The position numbers and the translations under genes are program-made. The notes beneath the pieces are model-generated. The model had not been told where the DNA came from. It did not search any database and saw nothing but the letters and a program-made list of their open reading frames with translations. 64,000 nucleotides of DNA from Pseudoalteromonas sp. A601. Lineage in GTDB: Bacteria > Pseudomonadota > Gammaproteobacteria > Enterobacterales > Alteromonadaceae. The first letter of the stretch is position 1. The number at the start of each line of letters is the position of its first letter. This document shows, piece after piece, positions 1 through 10,266 of the stretch. Location of the stretch: assembly GCF_002165575.1 (NCBI RefSeq), contig NZ_MXQF01000004.1, forward strand, positions 124,001 to 188,000, in the 5' to 3' direction.

Positions 1-20
1 AAAATGCGCGTAAGTATCAG

Positions 21-1469
21 GTGGATACATTATCAAACCTAACAGCTAAACTTTCTCTGAGTTGTAAAGGGTTGGATATTGAACTTGATAACCGTTTAGC
101 TAAGTTCAGAAGTGCACTTTCAAAAGGTGTCGACTTTGAAAATTTCGCTCCACTGATTGATGAAATTTTAGCTTTATTGAAAACCCAAGAAGCGCAACAA
201 ACAGCCAAGCAGCGAGAATTATATAATAGCGTATTAGATGCAGGTAAATTATTACAAAAAACCAAAGGTTTACCTGACGCGACCCGTAGAACTTTACGCC
301 ATCTTTTAGACCACGAGCTGAATAACGTACAAGCAACCAACGATTTCATCCCAATTTTGAATCAATTAGTGGCTATCTACCACCAAGCATTGAATGTAAA
401 GCTCACGCTTTGCCAAGAAGAAGCGGGTACTAGCCAGCCAGGCTTAGCAAAAGAGTTACTCACGCTTGCAAATGATTTGGTGTTTGAAGATGAAGCCGCT
501 GATCAAGTAAAAGCTATTAAAAATAGAATTTCTGAAACAGACACGGTTGATGACTTACTCAATGCAGCCATTGAGATTATTCGCATTATTGCGAGTAACA
601 TCTGTAAAGAGCGTCAATCAGCACAAAGTTTTTTAGTTTCATTAAATCAAACCCTTGAAGAATTACATCATTCAATTGTTGCAACGAGTAAGCACTCTGA
701 GTCTATGGGGGCAGAATTTGATGCGCTTAATAAGCGCATTGAGAGCAAAATTAATAACCTGACAACTCAAACGCAAGATGCTACCTCTATTTCATCTTTA
801 AAAGCCTTAGTCGATAATGAATTAAAATCACTCAGCAAAGATTTAATTGAAAAAGAGCGCCTTGAACAAGAAGACAGGCAAGCGCTGATAAAAAGCTTTA
901 AAGATATTAACCAGCGCGTAGGTAACTTAGAAGGCAAATTATCTAAATATAAGAAGCGCTTACATGAACAACGCTTTAAAAGTTTGCTTGATGGCTTAAC
1001 AAAGCTGCCTAATCGAGCCGCATTTGATGAACGATTTAACCATGAGTTTCATTTATTTGCAGTGCAAGAGTTTGATGTTACTTTGGTTGTTATCGATGTT
1101 GATCACTTTAAATCAATAAATGATCGATATGGCCATAGCGCTGGAGATAAAACACTGCAAGTGATTGCAAAAGCATTACAAATGTCGATTCGTAAATCAG
1201 ATTTTATAGCGCGTTACGGTGGTGAAGAATTTGTATTACTTATGCCTGGAATGTCACTAGAGCATGCGAGCGCGCCGCTTGAAAAACTACGCAAAGCAGT
1301 AAAAGGCATTCCCTTTAAATTTAGAAGTAAAAATGTTGAAATAACAATTTCAATCGGTGCAACCCAGTTTAAAAAAGGCGACACCCCTTTAGAGGCTTTT
1401 GACCGTGCCGATGATGCACTCTATAAAGCAAAAAATACAGGTCGTGATAGGTTATGTATTAATAAATAA
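21..1469 (+). CDS. Diguanylate cyclase (GGDEF domain) with a long helical N-terminus
   Basis: Likely makes cyclic di-GMP from two GTP. The C-terminal ~165 residues form a GGDEF domain that opens with [14 protein letters not shown] and carries GGEEF at residues 400–404. An inhibitory I-site RxxD (RKSD) lies five residues before it, so both activity and product inhibition look intact. The first ~310 residues are polar and helical, with coiled-coil stretches and no clear membrane segment, so it is probably a cytoplasmic protein with an unrecognised sensory part. The start used here is a GTG with a weak ribosome-binding site, and the frame stays open to the window edge, so the true start may lie outside. 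ppnN follows 38 bases later on the same strand. Confidence 0.85.
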   Translation: MDTLSNLTAKLSLSCKGLDIELDNRLAKFRSALSKGVDFENFAPLIDEILALLKTQEAQQTAKQRELYNSVLDAGKLLQKTKGLPDATRRTLRHLLDHELNNVQATNDFIPILNQLVAIYHQALNVKLTLCQEEAGTSQPGLAKELLTLANDLVFEDEAADQVKAIKNRISETDTVDDLLNAAIEIIRIIASNICKERQSAQSFLVSLNQTLEELHHSIVATSKHSESMGAEFDALNKRIESKINNLTTQTQDATSISSLKALVDNELKSLSKDLIEKERLEQEDRQALIKSFKDINQRVGNLEGKLSKYKKRLHEQRFKSLLDGLTKLPNRAAFDERFNHEFHLFAVQEFDVTLVVIDVDHFKSINDRYGHSAGDKTLQVIAKALQMSIRKSDFIARYGGEEFVLLMPGMSLEHASAPLEKLRKAVKGIPFKFRSKNVEITISIGATQFKKGDTPLEAFDRADDALYKAKNTGRDRLCINK

Positions 1470-1507
1470 CAACGACTAACCAAGCAGTTACAGCAAGGAA
1501 TTTGCCT

Positions 1508-2851
1508 ATGTTAATACAGTTAAACCCGACAGGTGTGTTAGATTTACTGTCGCAATTAGAAGTTGATTTATTAGAGCAGTCCTCTACCAGTGAACGCTAT
1601 AAGCTATTTAGAAATTGCGCTCTGGCCGTCTTAAACGTTGGCAGTCATACCGATTCAAGCCTAGAAATTTATAACAAATACGAAAACTTTGATATTCGTT
1701 TATTAAGCCGTGAACGCGGCATTAAAATTGAATTAGAAAACCCACCAACAACGGCATTTGTTGATGGCGAAATTATTACGGGTATTCATGAACACATTTT
1801 TTCTGTTATTCGCGATATTCTCTTCATCTGTCAAAAATATGAAAAAGATCTAACCGAACAAAAAGCTATAACTCATATGGTCTTTGATATGCTTCGTAAT
1901 GCGGGAGCATTAAAGGTCGATAGCGATCCGAGTATGATTGTGTGCTGGGGTGGCCACTCGATTAGTGAAATAGAATACAAATACACCAAGCAAGTCGGTT
2001 ACGAATTAGGGCTACGTGGTTTAAATATTTGTACCGGCTGTGGTCCTGGTGCAATGAAAGGGCCAATGAAAGGGGCAACCATTGGCCACGCCAAACAACG
2101 TAATACCGATAATCGTTATCTAGGTTTAACTGAGCCAAGTATTATTGCCGCAGAGCCACCCAATCCTATTGTTAATGAATTAGTGATACTGCCTGATATT
2201 GAAAAGCGATTAGAAGCATTCGTTCGTACAGCACATGCAATTATTATTTTCCCGGGCGGCGCTGGCACAGCAGAAGAGTTGCTTTATCTATTAGGTATTT
2301 TATTACATCCAGATAATCAAAAGCAGTCGTTGCCAGTTATTCTTACTGGACCTAAAGAAAGTGAAAGTTATTTTATTGAATTGTGTAAATTTATAGAGCT
2401 GACATTAGGCCATGAAGCCTTAACTAAATTTGAAGTAATCATCGACGATCCGCAATTAGTGGCTGTAAAGCTCAAGTCAGCTATGGCCAATGTCCGCGAT
2501 TATCGTAAAAGCCAAGGTGATGCTTATTACTTTAATTGGACTTTAAAAATAGATAACGACTTTCAACAGCCTTTTGCTCCAACCCACGAAAACATGGCGG
2601 GGTTAGATTTGCATTTAAATCAGCCTAAGCAAATTTTAGCGGCTAATTTACGTCGCGCATTTTCTGGCATAGTGGCAGGCAATGTAAAAGATGAAGGCAT
2701 TCAAGCAATCAAGAAACACGGCCGATTTGTACTCAGTGGCGAACCTGCAATAATGAAAAATATGGATAAATTGTTACAGGCATTTGTCGCGCAAGGGCGA
2801 ATGAAATTACCTGGGACAAAATATATCCCTTGTTATGAAATAAAAGCTTAA
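1508..2851 (+). CDS. ppnN: Pyrimidine/purine nucleotide 5'-monophosphate nucleosidase PpnN (YgdH)
   Basis: This LOG-family nucleosidase cleaves nucleoside monophosphates to the base plus ribose 5-phosphate; in E. coli it is stimulated by (p)ppGpp. The 447-residue protein matches E. coli PpnN along its whole length. It has the conserved [16 protein letters not shown] and [17 protein letters not shown] nucleotide-binding motifs, and the C-terminal [14 protein letters not shown] and [13 protein letters not shown] segments. An in-frame TTG six bases upstream is rejected because AAGGAA at 1495–1500 is spaced correctly for the ATG, and the N-terminus then aligns with E. coli. xni follows nine bases later, probably in the same operon. 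Confidence 0.93.
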   Translation: MLIQLNPTGVLDLLSQLEVDLLEQSSTSERYKLFRNCALAVLNVGSHTDSSLEIYNKYENFDIRLLSRERGIKIELENPPTTAFVDGEIITGIHEHIFSVIRDILFICQKYEKDLTEQKAITHMVFDMLRNAGALKVDSDPSMIVCWGGHSISEIEYKYTKQVGYELGLRGLNICTGCGPGAMKGPMKGATIGHAKQRNTDNRYLGLTEPSIIAAEPPNPIVNELVILPDIEKRLEAFVRTAHAIIIFPGGAGTAEELLYLLGILLHPDNQKQSLPVILTGPKESESYFIELCKFIELTLGHEALTKFEVIIDDPQLVAVKLKSAMANVRDYRKSQGDAYYFNWTLKIDNDFQQPFAPTHENMAGLDLHLNQPKQILAANLRRAFSGIVAGNVKDEGIQAIKKHGRFVLSGEPAIMKNMDKLLQAFVAQGRMKLPGTKYIPCYEIKA

Positions 2852-2860
2852 AGGTTACAT

Positions 2861-3643
2861 GTGTCTGGACAATTACTTTTAATAGATGCGCTAAACTTGA
2901 TAAGGCGCATCTATGCCGTTGATAGTAACCAAAACAAAGGTAGCGAAGAGCAAATGATTATGACCTGCTGTCAACGCGTTGCACATGCTTGTCAAAAACT
3001 CATTCGTTCATCACAAGCAACCCACGCAATTGCGGTATTCGATGGCGATAGAAGTTGGCGTTATCACTATTATCCACAGTATAAAAATAGCCGCTCCCCG
3101 ATGCCTCAAACACTCAAAGATAACTTAGCTAAATTTAGTAAAGCAATTGAGGAGACAGGGATTGTTGTATTCACCCCAGAAAATGATGAAGCCGATGATA
3201 TAATTGCAACACTTGCTTTTAAAGCCGCGAGGCACCATGTATCAAGCACTATTGTGTCAACTGATAAGGGGTTTTTTCCCGCTTTGAGTAGCACAATCCA
3301 TGTTTATGACTATTTTAAAAAAAGCTACATAGAGCAACAAAGTATCCTAGATAGATTTAATGTAGAGCAACACAGATTGCTCGACTTTTGGGCGCTTGCA
3401 GGCGATAAAACCAATGATATTCCTGGTGTAAAAGGCATTGGCAGCAAAAGTGCGCAGGAGATTATTAGAAAACATCAGGATATTACCCAAGCACTAGATG
3501 ATGACACACTCTCAGTAGCTATTCGTAACAAGCTAAGTACTGGAATGGAAATGTTTATCATATCAAAACAACTTGTTAGCCTACGAACTGATATCCATTT
3601 AGGCTTTAGTTTAAAGCAATTAAGACTCAACTTATCGCATTAA
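2861..3643 (+). CDS. xni: Flap endonuclease Xni (YgdG, exonuclease IX family)
   Basis: A PIN/5'-nuclease family protein that acts on flap structures in DNA; it corresponds to the 5'-nuclease domain of DNA polymerase I without the polymerase. The start LLLIDALNLIRRIYAV, the acidic NDEADDIIATLA motif and the helix-three-turn-helix LAGDKTNDIPGVKGIGSKSA are all recognisable. The protein has 260 residues, close to the ~250 of E. coli Xni. The start is GTG, with AAAGG ten bases upstream overlapping the end of ppnN, which suggests translational coupling. In E. coli ppnN and xni lie in the same neighbourhood. Confidence 0.9.
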   Translation: MSGQLLLIDALNLIRRIYAVDSNQNKGSEEQMIMTCCQRVAHACQKLIRSSQATHAIAVFDGDRSWRYHYYPQYKNSRSPMPQTLKDNLAKFSKAIEETGIVVFTPENDEADDIIATLAFKAARHHVSSTIVSTDKGFFPALSSTIHVYDYFKKSYIEQQSILDRFNVEQHRLLDFWALAGDKTNDIPGVKGIGSKSAQEIIRKHQDITQALDDDTLSVAIRNKLSTGMEMFIISKQLVSLRTDIHLGFSLKQLRLNLSH

Positions 3644-3666
3644 CATAGCTGTTAGCTGCAGCTATG
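3644..3666. other. Hairpin directly after xni
   Basis: A perfect 8-base inverted repeat (CATAGCTG / CAGCTATG, 7-base loop) begins at the base after the xni stop. No T-run follows, so it is not a classic intrinsic terminator; it could stabilise the 3' end of the ppnN–xni transcript. Confidence 0.4.
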
Positions 3667-3742
3667 CGTATACTTGATAACAGAGCTTATCTTCATATGA
3701 TCAATGTAGTGGCGCAGATGCGTCCGACTTTAAGAGAGTACA

Positions 3743-4129
3743 ATGTTTAAAAAGGTTTTTCGTTACATCATACTAGGCCTAGGTGTTTATGCACTTATCG
3801 CTACTTTAGTAATTACCTTTTATAAAGATGATCCTCAGGCGATGATTTGGCAAGACAGAGAAGCGTTTAATAAACGCTTTATTGCAAAGCTAAGTATTGA
3901 ACAACCGACAAATTTAAATCATGTATTGGATGATTTAGGCAGTCCTGACTTAACATATGCAAAACGCGTTGAAGAAAACGTATGGCAGATTATTTTTTAC
4001 CGTACTCAACACGTTAAATCTGACGGCATTACCACAATGGATGAATGTACCGGATTACTGTTTAAAAATGGTGAGCTCATTTTATGGGGCCCAAGTGCTT
4101 ATGAAACCTATATGCGCCGGGCTGACTAA
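3743..4129 (+). CDS. DUF3192 family membrane-anchored protein
   Basis: A 128-residue protein with one N-terminal membrane segment (about residues 6–26, RYIILGLGVYALIATLVITF) followed by a small soluble domain, probably facing the periplasm. The DDLGSPDLT segment, the FYRTQHVKSDGITTMDECT core and the LFKNGELILWGPSAYE end match what I recall of DUF3192, a family found in Vibrio, Shewanella and Pseudoalteromonas. Function is unknown. The layout, a short domain with a GxPD-like element, resembles SmpA/BamE-type lipoprotein folds, but that is inference. The ATG is preceded by AGAG. Confidence 0.75.
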   Translation: MFKKVFRYIILGLGVYALIATLVITFYKDDPQAMIWQDREAFNKRFIAKLSIEQPTNLNHVLDDLGSPDLTYAKRVEENVWQIIFYRTQHVKSDGITTMDECTGLLFKNGELILWGPSAYETYMRRAD

Positions 4130-4133
4130 GTTA

Positions 4134-5822
4134 ATGCAAAATTCACCTTCTGAGCCGCTCATTTCCTTATATGAAAAAACACATCAATTATTGCGCCTAT
4201 ATAATGATAAAGAGCAATGGCCTCACACTTACCCACTATTGAATCAGCTTGCTGAGCAATTTTATCTGCTATATAAAACAAATCCAAATGCCCTACAAGC
4301 TCAACTGAGTTTGTATGTTGAAAGTTATGGTTACACTACAAATTTAGTTGTTACACAATGCACTCTTATCGCAGTTTTTTGTAAGAGCCTTAGTTATAAC
4401 ACGCAGGTATCACAGCTATTGCTCGCCGTTTGCCTCACTAATTACTTATGTGTTCAAGTACAGACGAATAAATTAGCTAAACAACACACTCTCAATCCGC
4501 AAGAGAAAAAACAATGGCAAGCGCGCCATCAATTGGCAATAAAGTTATTACAGTCGGCAAAAGTAGCCACGCCAAACATAGCTCGGATATTGGCTCCACT
4601 GAACAAATATAAGCAAGCTTTATTGAGCACGCCAAAAATCATGATTTATGACGGTGCAACAACACTGGTCGCTCTGGCCAACATTATTGCCATGAACATT
4701 ACATACCGTGCTGCAAACGACCATGTAAGCTTATACAAAGCCGTTGCAGATATTTACGTACGTACCCCAAATAGCTTTGCCCAGCACGCATTAAAATCAC
4801 TGATTAGTGAGATTGGACCCTACCTACCAGGTAGCATAGCTATCTTCTCTGATCAGCAATTGATCTACGTTGGCAAAACCAGTAAGAATAAGATACTCAT
4901 AGTTAACTTAAATGATGGGAAACGAGTTCGCTGGCACGCGATATCTGGTAAAATTAGTTGTCAAGACAAGCAACGCCCAACCAAAGACAAACGTTTGATC
5001 TACGGTATTTGGTTTAATGAACACCTCGCAGCCCCTATTAACACTTCAGTGCATACTCAACAGCAGATTATTTTATTAATTAGTCAACTGAAAATTCAAC
5101 ACGAGTATTCATATCGCGCAATTGAAAAACTGTTAAAGAATCAAACTAATACCATAAACAATTTACGAGAAGCCGTTAAACCCTATAATAAAGAGCATTT
5201 AGCAGGTAAAGATCTACGCCATTGCTTATCTATGGTGGGAATAGATAACGCACCAGCAATTATACAACGGGTTCTTTTTCAGCAGCTTGTACAAACCCAT
5301 CACCACCCTTTACAAGAACATATTAGAATTAGAACGGACGCGATTATTAAAATATTAGCATTACTAGTGAGTAAAGATACTAGCTTGCAATTTGAACAAC
5401 TTACATTACCCATTTATGCATATGTAGCCTATTTATTTGACTACTGTAGTAATGCGCTAAGTCGTAAAATATTAAGCGATGATGAAGCCAAAAGTAATAT
5501 TAGTCGCCCTCTGGCATGGCTATTTGGTGTAGAAAATCACGATAGCGAGCAATTATCGATTTCATTACTGAATCTAGTTGGTGATAACCCTTGGACCCAG
5601 CCTTTACTTGATGCAGAACAAAATAAAAAACAAAAGCTCAGTGTTGAATCCCAGTTATGGGTCTGCGTTAAACTTTTAATACTCAATGTGTTTCGGCCTG
5701 AAATACCACTTAGTAGTTGGCAAAATCAGACTATAAATAGCGTGCTTAAGAATTTAGGTTGGCAAAGCAGTCAGCATTTTTATGCGTATTTGCCAGACTT
5801 AAATTTGTCATCTAGCGTCTGA
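4134..5822 (+). CDS. Large cytoplasmic protein with degenerate HD-GYP/HDOD-like regions
   Basis: I do not recognise a named family. The reading frame runs back to 3957, but that part lies over the DUF3192 gene. The ATG at 4134, four bases after the DUF3192 stop, is the natural start and gives 562 residues. The protein is mainly alpha-helical. Around residues 205–270 there is a stretch resembling the end of an HD-GYP domain (YKAVADIYVRTPNSFAQHAL, then GPYLPGSIAIFSD, like the family's 'yP.Gs.V.LsdG' element). No HD or GYP catalytic residues are visible. A later stretch (LRHCLSMVGIDNAPAIIQRV) resembles the helix pair of HDOD domains. It is probably a non-catalytic signalling protein, coupled to the gene before it. 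Confidence 0.6.
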   Translation: MQNSPSEPLISLYEKTHQLLRLYNDKEQWPHTYPLLNQLAEQFYLLYKTNPNALQAQLSLYVESYGYTTNLVVTQCTLIAVFCKSLSYNTQVSQLLLAVCLTNYLCVQVQTNKLAKQHTLNPQEKKQWQARHQLAIKLLQSAKVATPNIARILAPLNKYKQALLSTPKIMIYDGATTLVALANIIAMNITYRAANDHVSLYKAVADIYVRTPNSFAQHALKSLISEIGPYLPGSIAIFSDQQLIYVGKTSKNKILIVNLNDGKRVRWHAISGKISCQDKQRPTKDKRLIYGIWFNEHLAAPINTSVHTQQQIILLISQLKIQHEYSYRAIEKLLKNQTNTINNLREAVKPYNKEHLAGKDLRHCLSMVGIDNAPAIIQRVLFQQLVQTHHHPLQEHIRIRTDAIIKILALLVSKDTSLQFEQLTLPIYAYVAYLFDYCSNALSRKILSDDEAKSNISRPLAWLFGVENHDSEQLSISLLNLVGDNPWTQPLLDAEQNKKQKLSVESQLWVCVKLLILNVFRPEIPLSSWQNQTINSVLKNLGWQSSQHFYAYLPDLNLSSSV

Positions 5823-6003
5823 TACCATCATTTTATTAGACATATTGCCTAATTTAACGGGTTTTAGTGGAAATTTACTGAATAAATTGCTATAAAAGCC
5901 GCTTAAATTTTCATATTCATTCACGTAAATAAATCTAACATGCGATCGCAGATTGTTTTTGCGAACTATTTATGTGCATTTCTAACTTTAATAGGAAAAC
6001 TTC

Positions 6004-7011
6004 ATGGCTAAACAAACCATCACAGTGATCAAAGGCGACGGCATAGGCCCAAGTATTATTGATTCAGCTCTTGAGATATTACAAGCCGCAGGATGCGATT
6101 TTGATTATGAATTCGTTGATGCAGGTCTAGCCGCGTTAGAAAAAACGGGTGAGTTATTACCGCAAGAGACTATTGAAACTATTGCACGTAATAAAATCAC
6201 ACTTAAAGGCCCGTTAACAACGCCTGTTGGTGAAGGTTTTACTTCAATTAACGTAACACTGCGCAAGCAGTTTGGTCTATACGCTAACGTACGCCCTGTT
6301 AAATCATTTGTTGGTACTAAAGCACGTTACGAAGACATTGATATCATAACAGTACGTGAAAACACCCAAGGTATGTACTCAGGCTTAGGTCAGGTGGTAT
6401 CTGAAGACGGTAATGAAGCCCAAGCTATGTCGATGATCACACGTGACGGCGCAGAAAAGATCTTAACATTTGCTTATGAGCTTGCAGTACGTGAAGGCCG
6501 TAAAAAAGTAACAGCGGTACATAAAGCAAATATCTTAAAATCAACTTCAGGCTTATTCTTAAAAGTTGCCCGTGAAGTTGCTGAGCGCTATCCAGAGATA
6601 GAATCAACTGAAATGATTGTTGATGCAACGTGTATGAAACTTGTTATGAGCCCTGAAGAATTTGATGTAATCGTTACAACAAACCTATTTGGTGATATCT
6701 TATCTGACTTATGTGCGGGTCTTGTAGGCGGTTTAGGAATGGCTCCTGGTGCTAACATTGGTGAAGATGCCGCTATCTTTGAAGCTGTACACGGCAGTGC
6801 TCCAGATATCGCAGGTAAAAACCTTGCTAACCCAACATCAGTTATTTTAGCATCTATCCAAATGCTTGAGCATTTAGAAATGGCTGATACAGCTGAACGT
6901 ATTCGTAGCGCAGTTGCTGACGTTATTAAAACGGGTGACCGTACTACTCGCGATTTAGGTGGCAGCCACGGCACCACTGATTTCACTCAAGCTGTGATTG
7001 ATCGTCTATAG
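6004..7011 (+). CDS. Isocitrate dehydrogenase, NAD-type, decarboxylating
   Basis: Converts isocitrate to 2-oxoglutarate and CO2 in the TCA cycle. The 335-residue size and sequence fit the short isocitrate/isopropylmalate dehydrogenase family. IKGDGIGPSI opens the fold; TVRENTQGMYSG and HKANILKSTSG carry substrate-binding and catalytic residues; NLFGDILSD supplies metal-binding aspartates; EAVHGSAPDIAGK is the cofactor loop. The short form is usually NAD-dependent, unlike the longer NADP enzyme of E. coli. The family also includes isopropylmalate and homoisocitrate dehydrogenases, but the VTLRKQFGLYANVRP substrate loop and the isolated location favour isocitrate. AGGAAA precedes the ATG and a strong terminator follows. 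Confidence 0.85.
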   Translation: MAKQTITVIKGDGIGPSIIDSALEILQAAGCDFDYEFVDAGLAALEKTGELLPQETIETIARNKITLKGPLTTPVGEGFTSINVTLRKQFGLYANVRPVKSFVGTKARYEDIDIITVRENTQGMYSGLGQVVSEDGNEAQAMSMITRDGAEKILTFAYELAVREGRKKVTAVHKANILKSTSGLFLKVAREVAERYPEIESTEMIVDATCMKLVMSPEEFDVIVTTNLFGDILSDLCAGLVGGLGMAPGANIGEDAAIFEAVHGSAPDIAGKNLANPTSVILASIQMLEHLEMADTAERIRSAVADVIKTGDRTTRDLGGSHGTTDFTQAVIDRL

Positions 7012-7033
7012 TTTAAAACATCGTTTTGAATAT

Positions 7034-7061
7034 AAAAAAGCCAGTTTTCACTGGCTTTTTT
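7034..7061. terminator. Bidirectional intrinsic terminator between idh and the M6 protease gene
   Basis: A perfect 12-base inverted repeat (AAAAAAGCCAGT / ACTGGCTTTTTT) with a 4-base loop, with T-runs on both strands. It sits between two convergent genes and can serve both. Confidence 0.9.
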
Positions 7062-7076
7062 CTTACTAATTTCATG

Positions 7077-10064
7077 TTATTTTCTTCTAAAGCACACGCC
7101 TAACAAACCGAGTAATACCCAGCCGAATGAGCCACCACTTGAACCAGAACTTGTAACCTGCTTTTGTACTGTGACCAACAAAGTAAATTCAGTTGTTTGC
7201 GCGGTTTTATCATCAGTAACTGTTAAAGTAACCGTATAGCTACCAGCTTGCTGATAAGTATGGGTTGAGTCTGCTGTGTTGGCTGTTTCGCTGTCACCAA
7301 AATCCCATAAATAGCTATAACTTCCGTAACCACCTTGTGTATCACTTTTAAATGCAACGGTTAAATCACTTGCAGAGTACTCACCTTGCGAATTTAATGG
7401 CACTTCAACTACTAGATTTTTATTTAAAGTAACGACTTCACCCTTGCTATCAGTCACAATAAGAGATAGAGCGTAATTACCGCTCAAATCATAGTTATGT
7501 GACACTGATTTAGTAGTTGCTGTATTTCCATCGCCGTAACTCCAAACATAGGTGTATGGCGCTTGACCACCAGTTACAACTGCCGTTGCAGTTAGTAGGC
7601 CTTGATCGATCTCACTGTTAATACTTGCGATTTCTAATGGTGCTGTCAGTGTAATTGTATATTGCTCTTGAGTCGTCTCACCTGATTCGGTTGTTCTTAA
7701 AAAACGAACCTCATAACTTCCATACTCTGAAAAAGTCACTGTTGGTCTGAGTTCATCACTTTGCTCATCATTACCAAACTGCCAGTTGAAACTGTCTGTG
7801 GGGGTTAACTCCATTCCGTTAATTTCAAACGTCACTGTTAAGTCATTCGCTGTATAAGCAATACCAGTTTGGGCACTGTAATTTAGATCAACTTCAACGT
7901 AAGAGCTATCAGATGCTTGATCAACAATGGAAAAACTAAAACCAAATGGGTTAAGTGCTACACCTGACTCTCGCTGTGCCGAAAAGTTATAATCAGCTGT
8001 ATCAGTAAATTCACTGATAGCTGTTAAATGTTCATCGCCCAAACCTTGATGCTGTGAATACACACTAAATGCAGCATCGCGGATTTGAATATCTGTACTT
8101 GCAGGGGATTGGCTTGTTCCTTTCGCGATTGCATTTTGATCAGCATCTACAACTAAAATTAAGCCCTCCCCCGGATGCGCTGAGGTATTATTATTCTCAT
8201 AGCCTAAATTTGCTAACCAAAGCAATAAGCCTGGAGAGTATTGTTCACTTTGCAAACCACTATCAATGCCTTCGTAGCTACGTAGTTGCAAATAATAGTG
8301 CTGTGGGGTGTCATAAATATACTCGCCAATTCGGCTAAAACCATTTGACGTAAACGCACTTTTAAACTCTGCGTTATCTTGCCAGATTACATTACCATCT
8401 TGACTTATTTTCATATCATCGACGACAAAACCATAGTATTCAACAAGGTTGTCTGTTACATACTTTATTGCAAGATCCACGTTTTGCCCGGCAAATTTAG
8501 AAAGATCAAAAGTATGTTCTAGGTAATTATTTGGCTGTTGTGCATTAGGGTGAAATAATGAATCCCCTGTAATAAAATGCTTCACATTTGGGTAATAAGC
8601 ATTTGTTTGTGACGTGTATTGAGAAGCTATTGCTTGACCATTAACAGTAATTTGCACGTAATCATATTCGTTTTCAATACTATAATGCGCTTTTAGAGTT
8701 AATAGGGTCTGTTTATCTGTTGCAGGAATTGTAATGTCCTGCGCCATAGTATTATTTAGGTTATTACCCCTACCTGAGTAATATTGAAATTTACCTTCTA
8801 CAGGTTGTTTAAATCTTTTTAATGTAGCAGGTAACTCAACTTTAATTTGGTTCAACAATTTATCAGTCGCACTGGCATGACTAATAACGGGGTTATTTAT
8901 TTCGTTAACTCCACTTAAATCTAACGTGAGCTGATTTAGCCAGTTCCCACTGTAGCGATTTTGTAAATACTCCAGTGCATAAGGGCTAAACATAACTGGC
9001 TCTGAACCTTGTGGCGAACCAGCCCAACTGCCGCTTGACATTACAGACCAAGAAGCAACAGGCTCACCAATATTAGTGCTAACTAAATCGTACTCATCTG
9101 GCAAGCCTAAATCGTGACCAAACTCATGTACAACCACGCCAATACCCGCATCGATTGGATTAATAGTATACCCGAATAAATCAACCGAGCTGTTCGGTAG
9201 CTCTGTTGGCTGAAATTGGTCATTATAAACATAGAATCTATGGGACCATATGGCATCAGTTCCTAATACACCTCCACCGACTTCTTCGCCAACACTCGAG
9301 TGGAAAATCATAACATGATCGATAATTCCATTAGGTTCATTAGTGATTCCATCACCATCAATATCGTCCAAATCAGTTAAATCATACTCGCTTAAATCTA
9401 TACTAAATTGATTTGCGGCTTTTTCTACTGCTTCTTTAACTAGACTTGGCGCATCTATATCTTTGTTATCCCCTTGCCGCTCACCATAAGCTTTAGCGTT
9501 TTTATCCGCCTGCACCCAGCCATACACTTGCCCTGTAAAGTTAAAACTATTGCCTGATGCTTGTTGGTAGTATTGATACACACTATTTAAGGTTTGTCCG
9601 CTAGGCCCTTCATAACCCGATGTTGAAAACAGCATTTGTTGATAATGTTGCACATCATAGTCAGTATAATACATTGCTGTATCTGTGATTTCTAAACCAT
9701 TATCGTTATAAGGTAAATCGGGGAAATCGACTAAAATAGCCAATACTTTAACGGTTGTTTTTGTATCTGTAGGTGAAAGTGTTGAGCTATGAGCTTGATG
9801 TTTAAACTTAGTTTGTGTAACTAGCCCAGCATGTTTTTTAACATAGTCAGCAGCATGAATAGGGGTAGGTTTACCGATGAACTCATTAACAGCAATATTT
9901 TTATCTGAAGATTCTTTCAATTCGTTTCGTTTTTCAAGCCAATAGAGAATTCGTTCTTTATTAACAACACCAATATCAGTTGGGCTCGATGAGTATGCTT
10001 TGGCATTAACTAAACCTGTAAACAATGACAAAACAAGTGTGGCGCTTAACTTTATATATTTCAC
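7077..10064 (-). CDS. Secreted M6-family (immune inhibitor A-like) metalloprotease with PKD domains and GlyGly-CTERM anchor
   Basis: A 995-residue exported zinc protease. Residues 1–22 are a signal peptide. The peptidase domain carries HEFGH at 313–317, followed by DLGLPDEYD, the zinc-binding site of M6 proteases. After an extended middle region come three PKD-type domains in roughly residues 710–975 (APYTYVWSYGDGNTATTKS and YSYLWDFGDSETANTADST are two of them). The extreme C-terminus is a Ser/Gly-rich linker, a hydrophobic segment FGWVLLGLLGVCF and then RRK. This is a GlyGly-CTERM signal, which in this group is processed by rhombosortase and linked to type II secretion. It probably degrades extracellular protein for nutrition. 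It stands alone as a transcription unit. Confidence 0.9.
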   Translation of the reverse strand: MKYIKLSATLVLSLFTGLVNAKAYSSSPTDIGVVNKERILYWLEKRNELKESSDKNIAVNEFIGKPTPIHAADYVKKHAGLVTQTKFKHQAHSSTLSPTDTKTTVKVLAILVDFPDLPYNDNGLEITDTAMYYTDYDVQHYQQMLFSTSGYEGPSGQTLNSVYQYYQQASGNSFNFTGQVYGWVQADKNAKAYGERQGDNKDIDAPSLVKEAVEKAANQFSIDLSEYDLTDLDDIDGDGITNEPNGIIDHVMIFHSSVGEEVGGGVLGTDAIWSHRFYVYNDQFQPTELPNSSVDLFGYTINPIDAGIGVVVHEFGHDLGLPDEYDLVSTNIGEPVASWSVMSSGSWAGSPQGSEPVMFSPYALEYLQNRYSGNWLNQLTLDLSGVNEINNPVISHASATDKLLNQIKVELPATLKRFKQPVEGKFQYYSGRGNNLNNTMAQDITIPATDKQTLLTLKAHYSIENEYDYVQITVNGQAIASQYTSQTNAYYPNVKHFITGDSLFHPNAQQPNNYLEHTFDLSKFAGQNVDLAIKYVTDNLVEYYGFVVDDMKISQDGNVIWQDNAEFKSAFTSNGFSRIGEYIYDTPQHYYLQLRSYEGIDSGLQSEQYSPGLLLWLANLGYENNNTSAHPGEGLILVVDADQNAIAKGTSQSPASTDIQIRDAAFSVYSQHQGLGDEHLTAISEFTDTADYNFSAQRESGVALNPFGFSFSIVDQASDSSYVEVDLNYSAQTGIAYTANDLTVTFEINGMELTPTDSFNWQFGNDEQSDELRPTVTFSEYGSYEVRFLRTTESGETTQEQYTITLTAPLEIASINSEIDQGLLTATAVVTGGQAPYTYVWSYGDGNTATTKSVSHNYDLSGNYALSLIVTDSKGEVVTLNKNLVVEVPLNSQGEYSASDLTVAFKSDTQGGYGSYSYLWDFGDSETANTADSTHTYQQAGSYTVTLTVTDDKTAQTTEFTLLVTVQKQVTSSGSSGGSFGWVLLGLLGVCFRRK

Positions 10065-10190
10065 TATGAAGCCTGATTCATGCTTTTAATAATTTTTATA
10101 ATAACAAAAAAAGACCGTACACATAACAGTAACATCAGCTGCGACACTCAAAAACACAAAACGCATAACTTCTGCTTTTTTTGCGTAATT

Positions 10191-10204
10191 TGAAATGCAT
10201 TTCA
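10191..10204. promoter_or_regulatory. 14-base perfect palindrome, operator-like
   Basis: TGAAATGCATTTCA reads the same on both strands and lies between the divergent M6 protease and ilv transcription units, about 130 bases from the protease start. The binding protein is unknown. Confidence 0.35.
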
Positions 10205-10266
10205 TTAAAAATAAAATGAAAAATAGAGAAAAAAGAAATATTAATGCAGGTTAATCAATTTAAGTA

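Noticed and set aside
3957-4133. Upstream extension of the 4134–5822 reading frame
   Set aside because: It lies over the DUF3192 coding sequence in another frame; the ATG just after the DUF3192 stop is the natural start.
6588-6986. 132-residue antisense frame in the isocitrate dehydrogenase gene
   Set aside because: Shadow frame of a highly conserved enzyme with no start signal.
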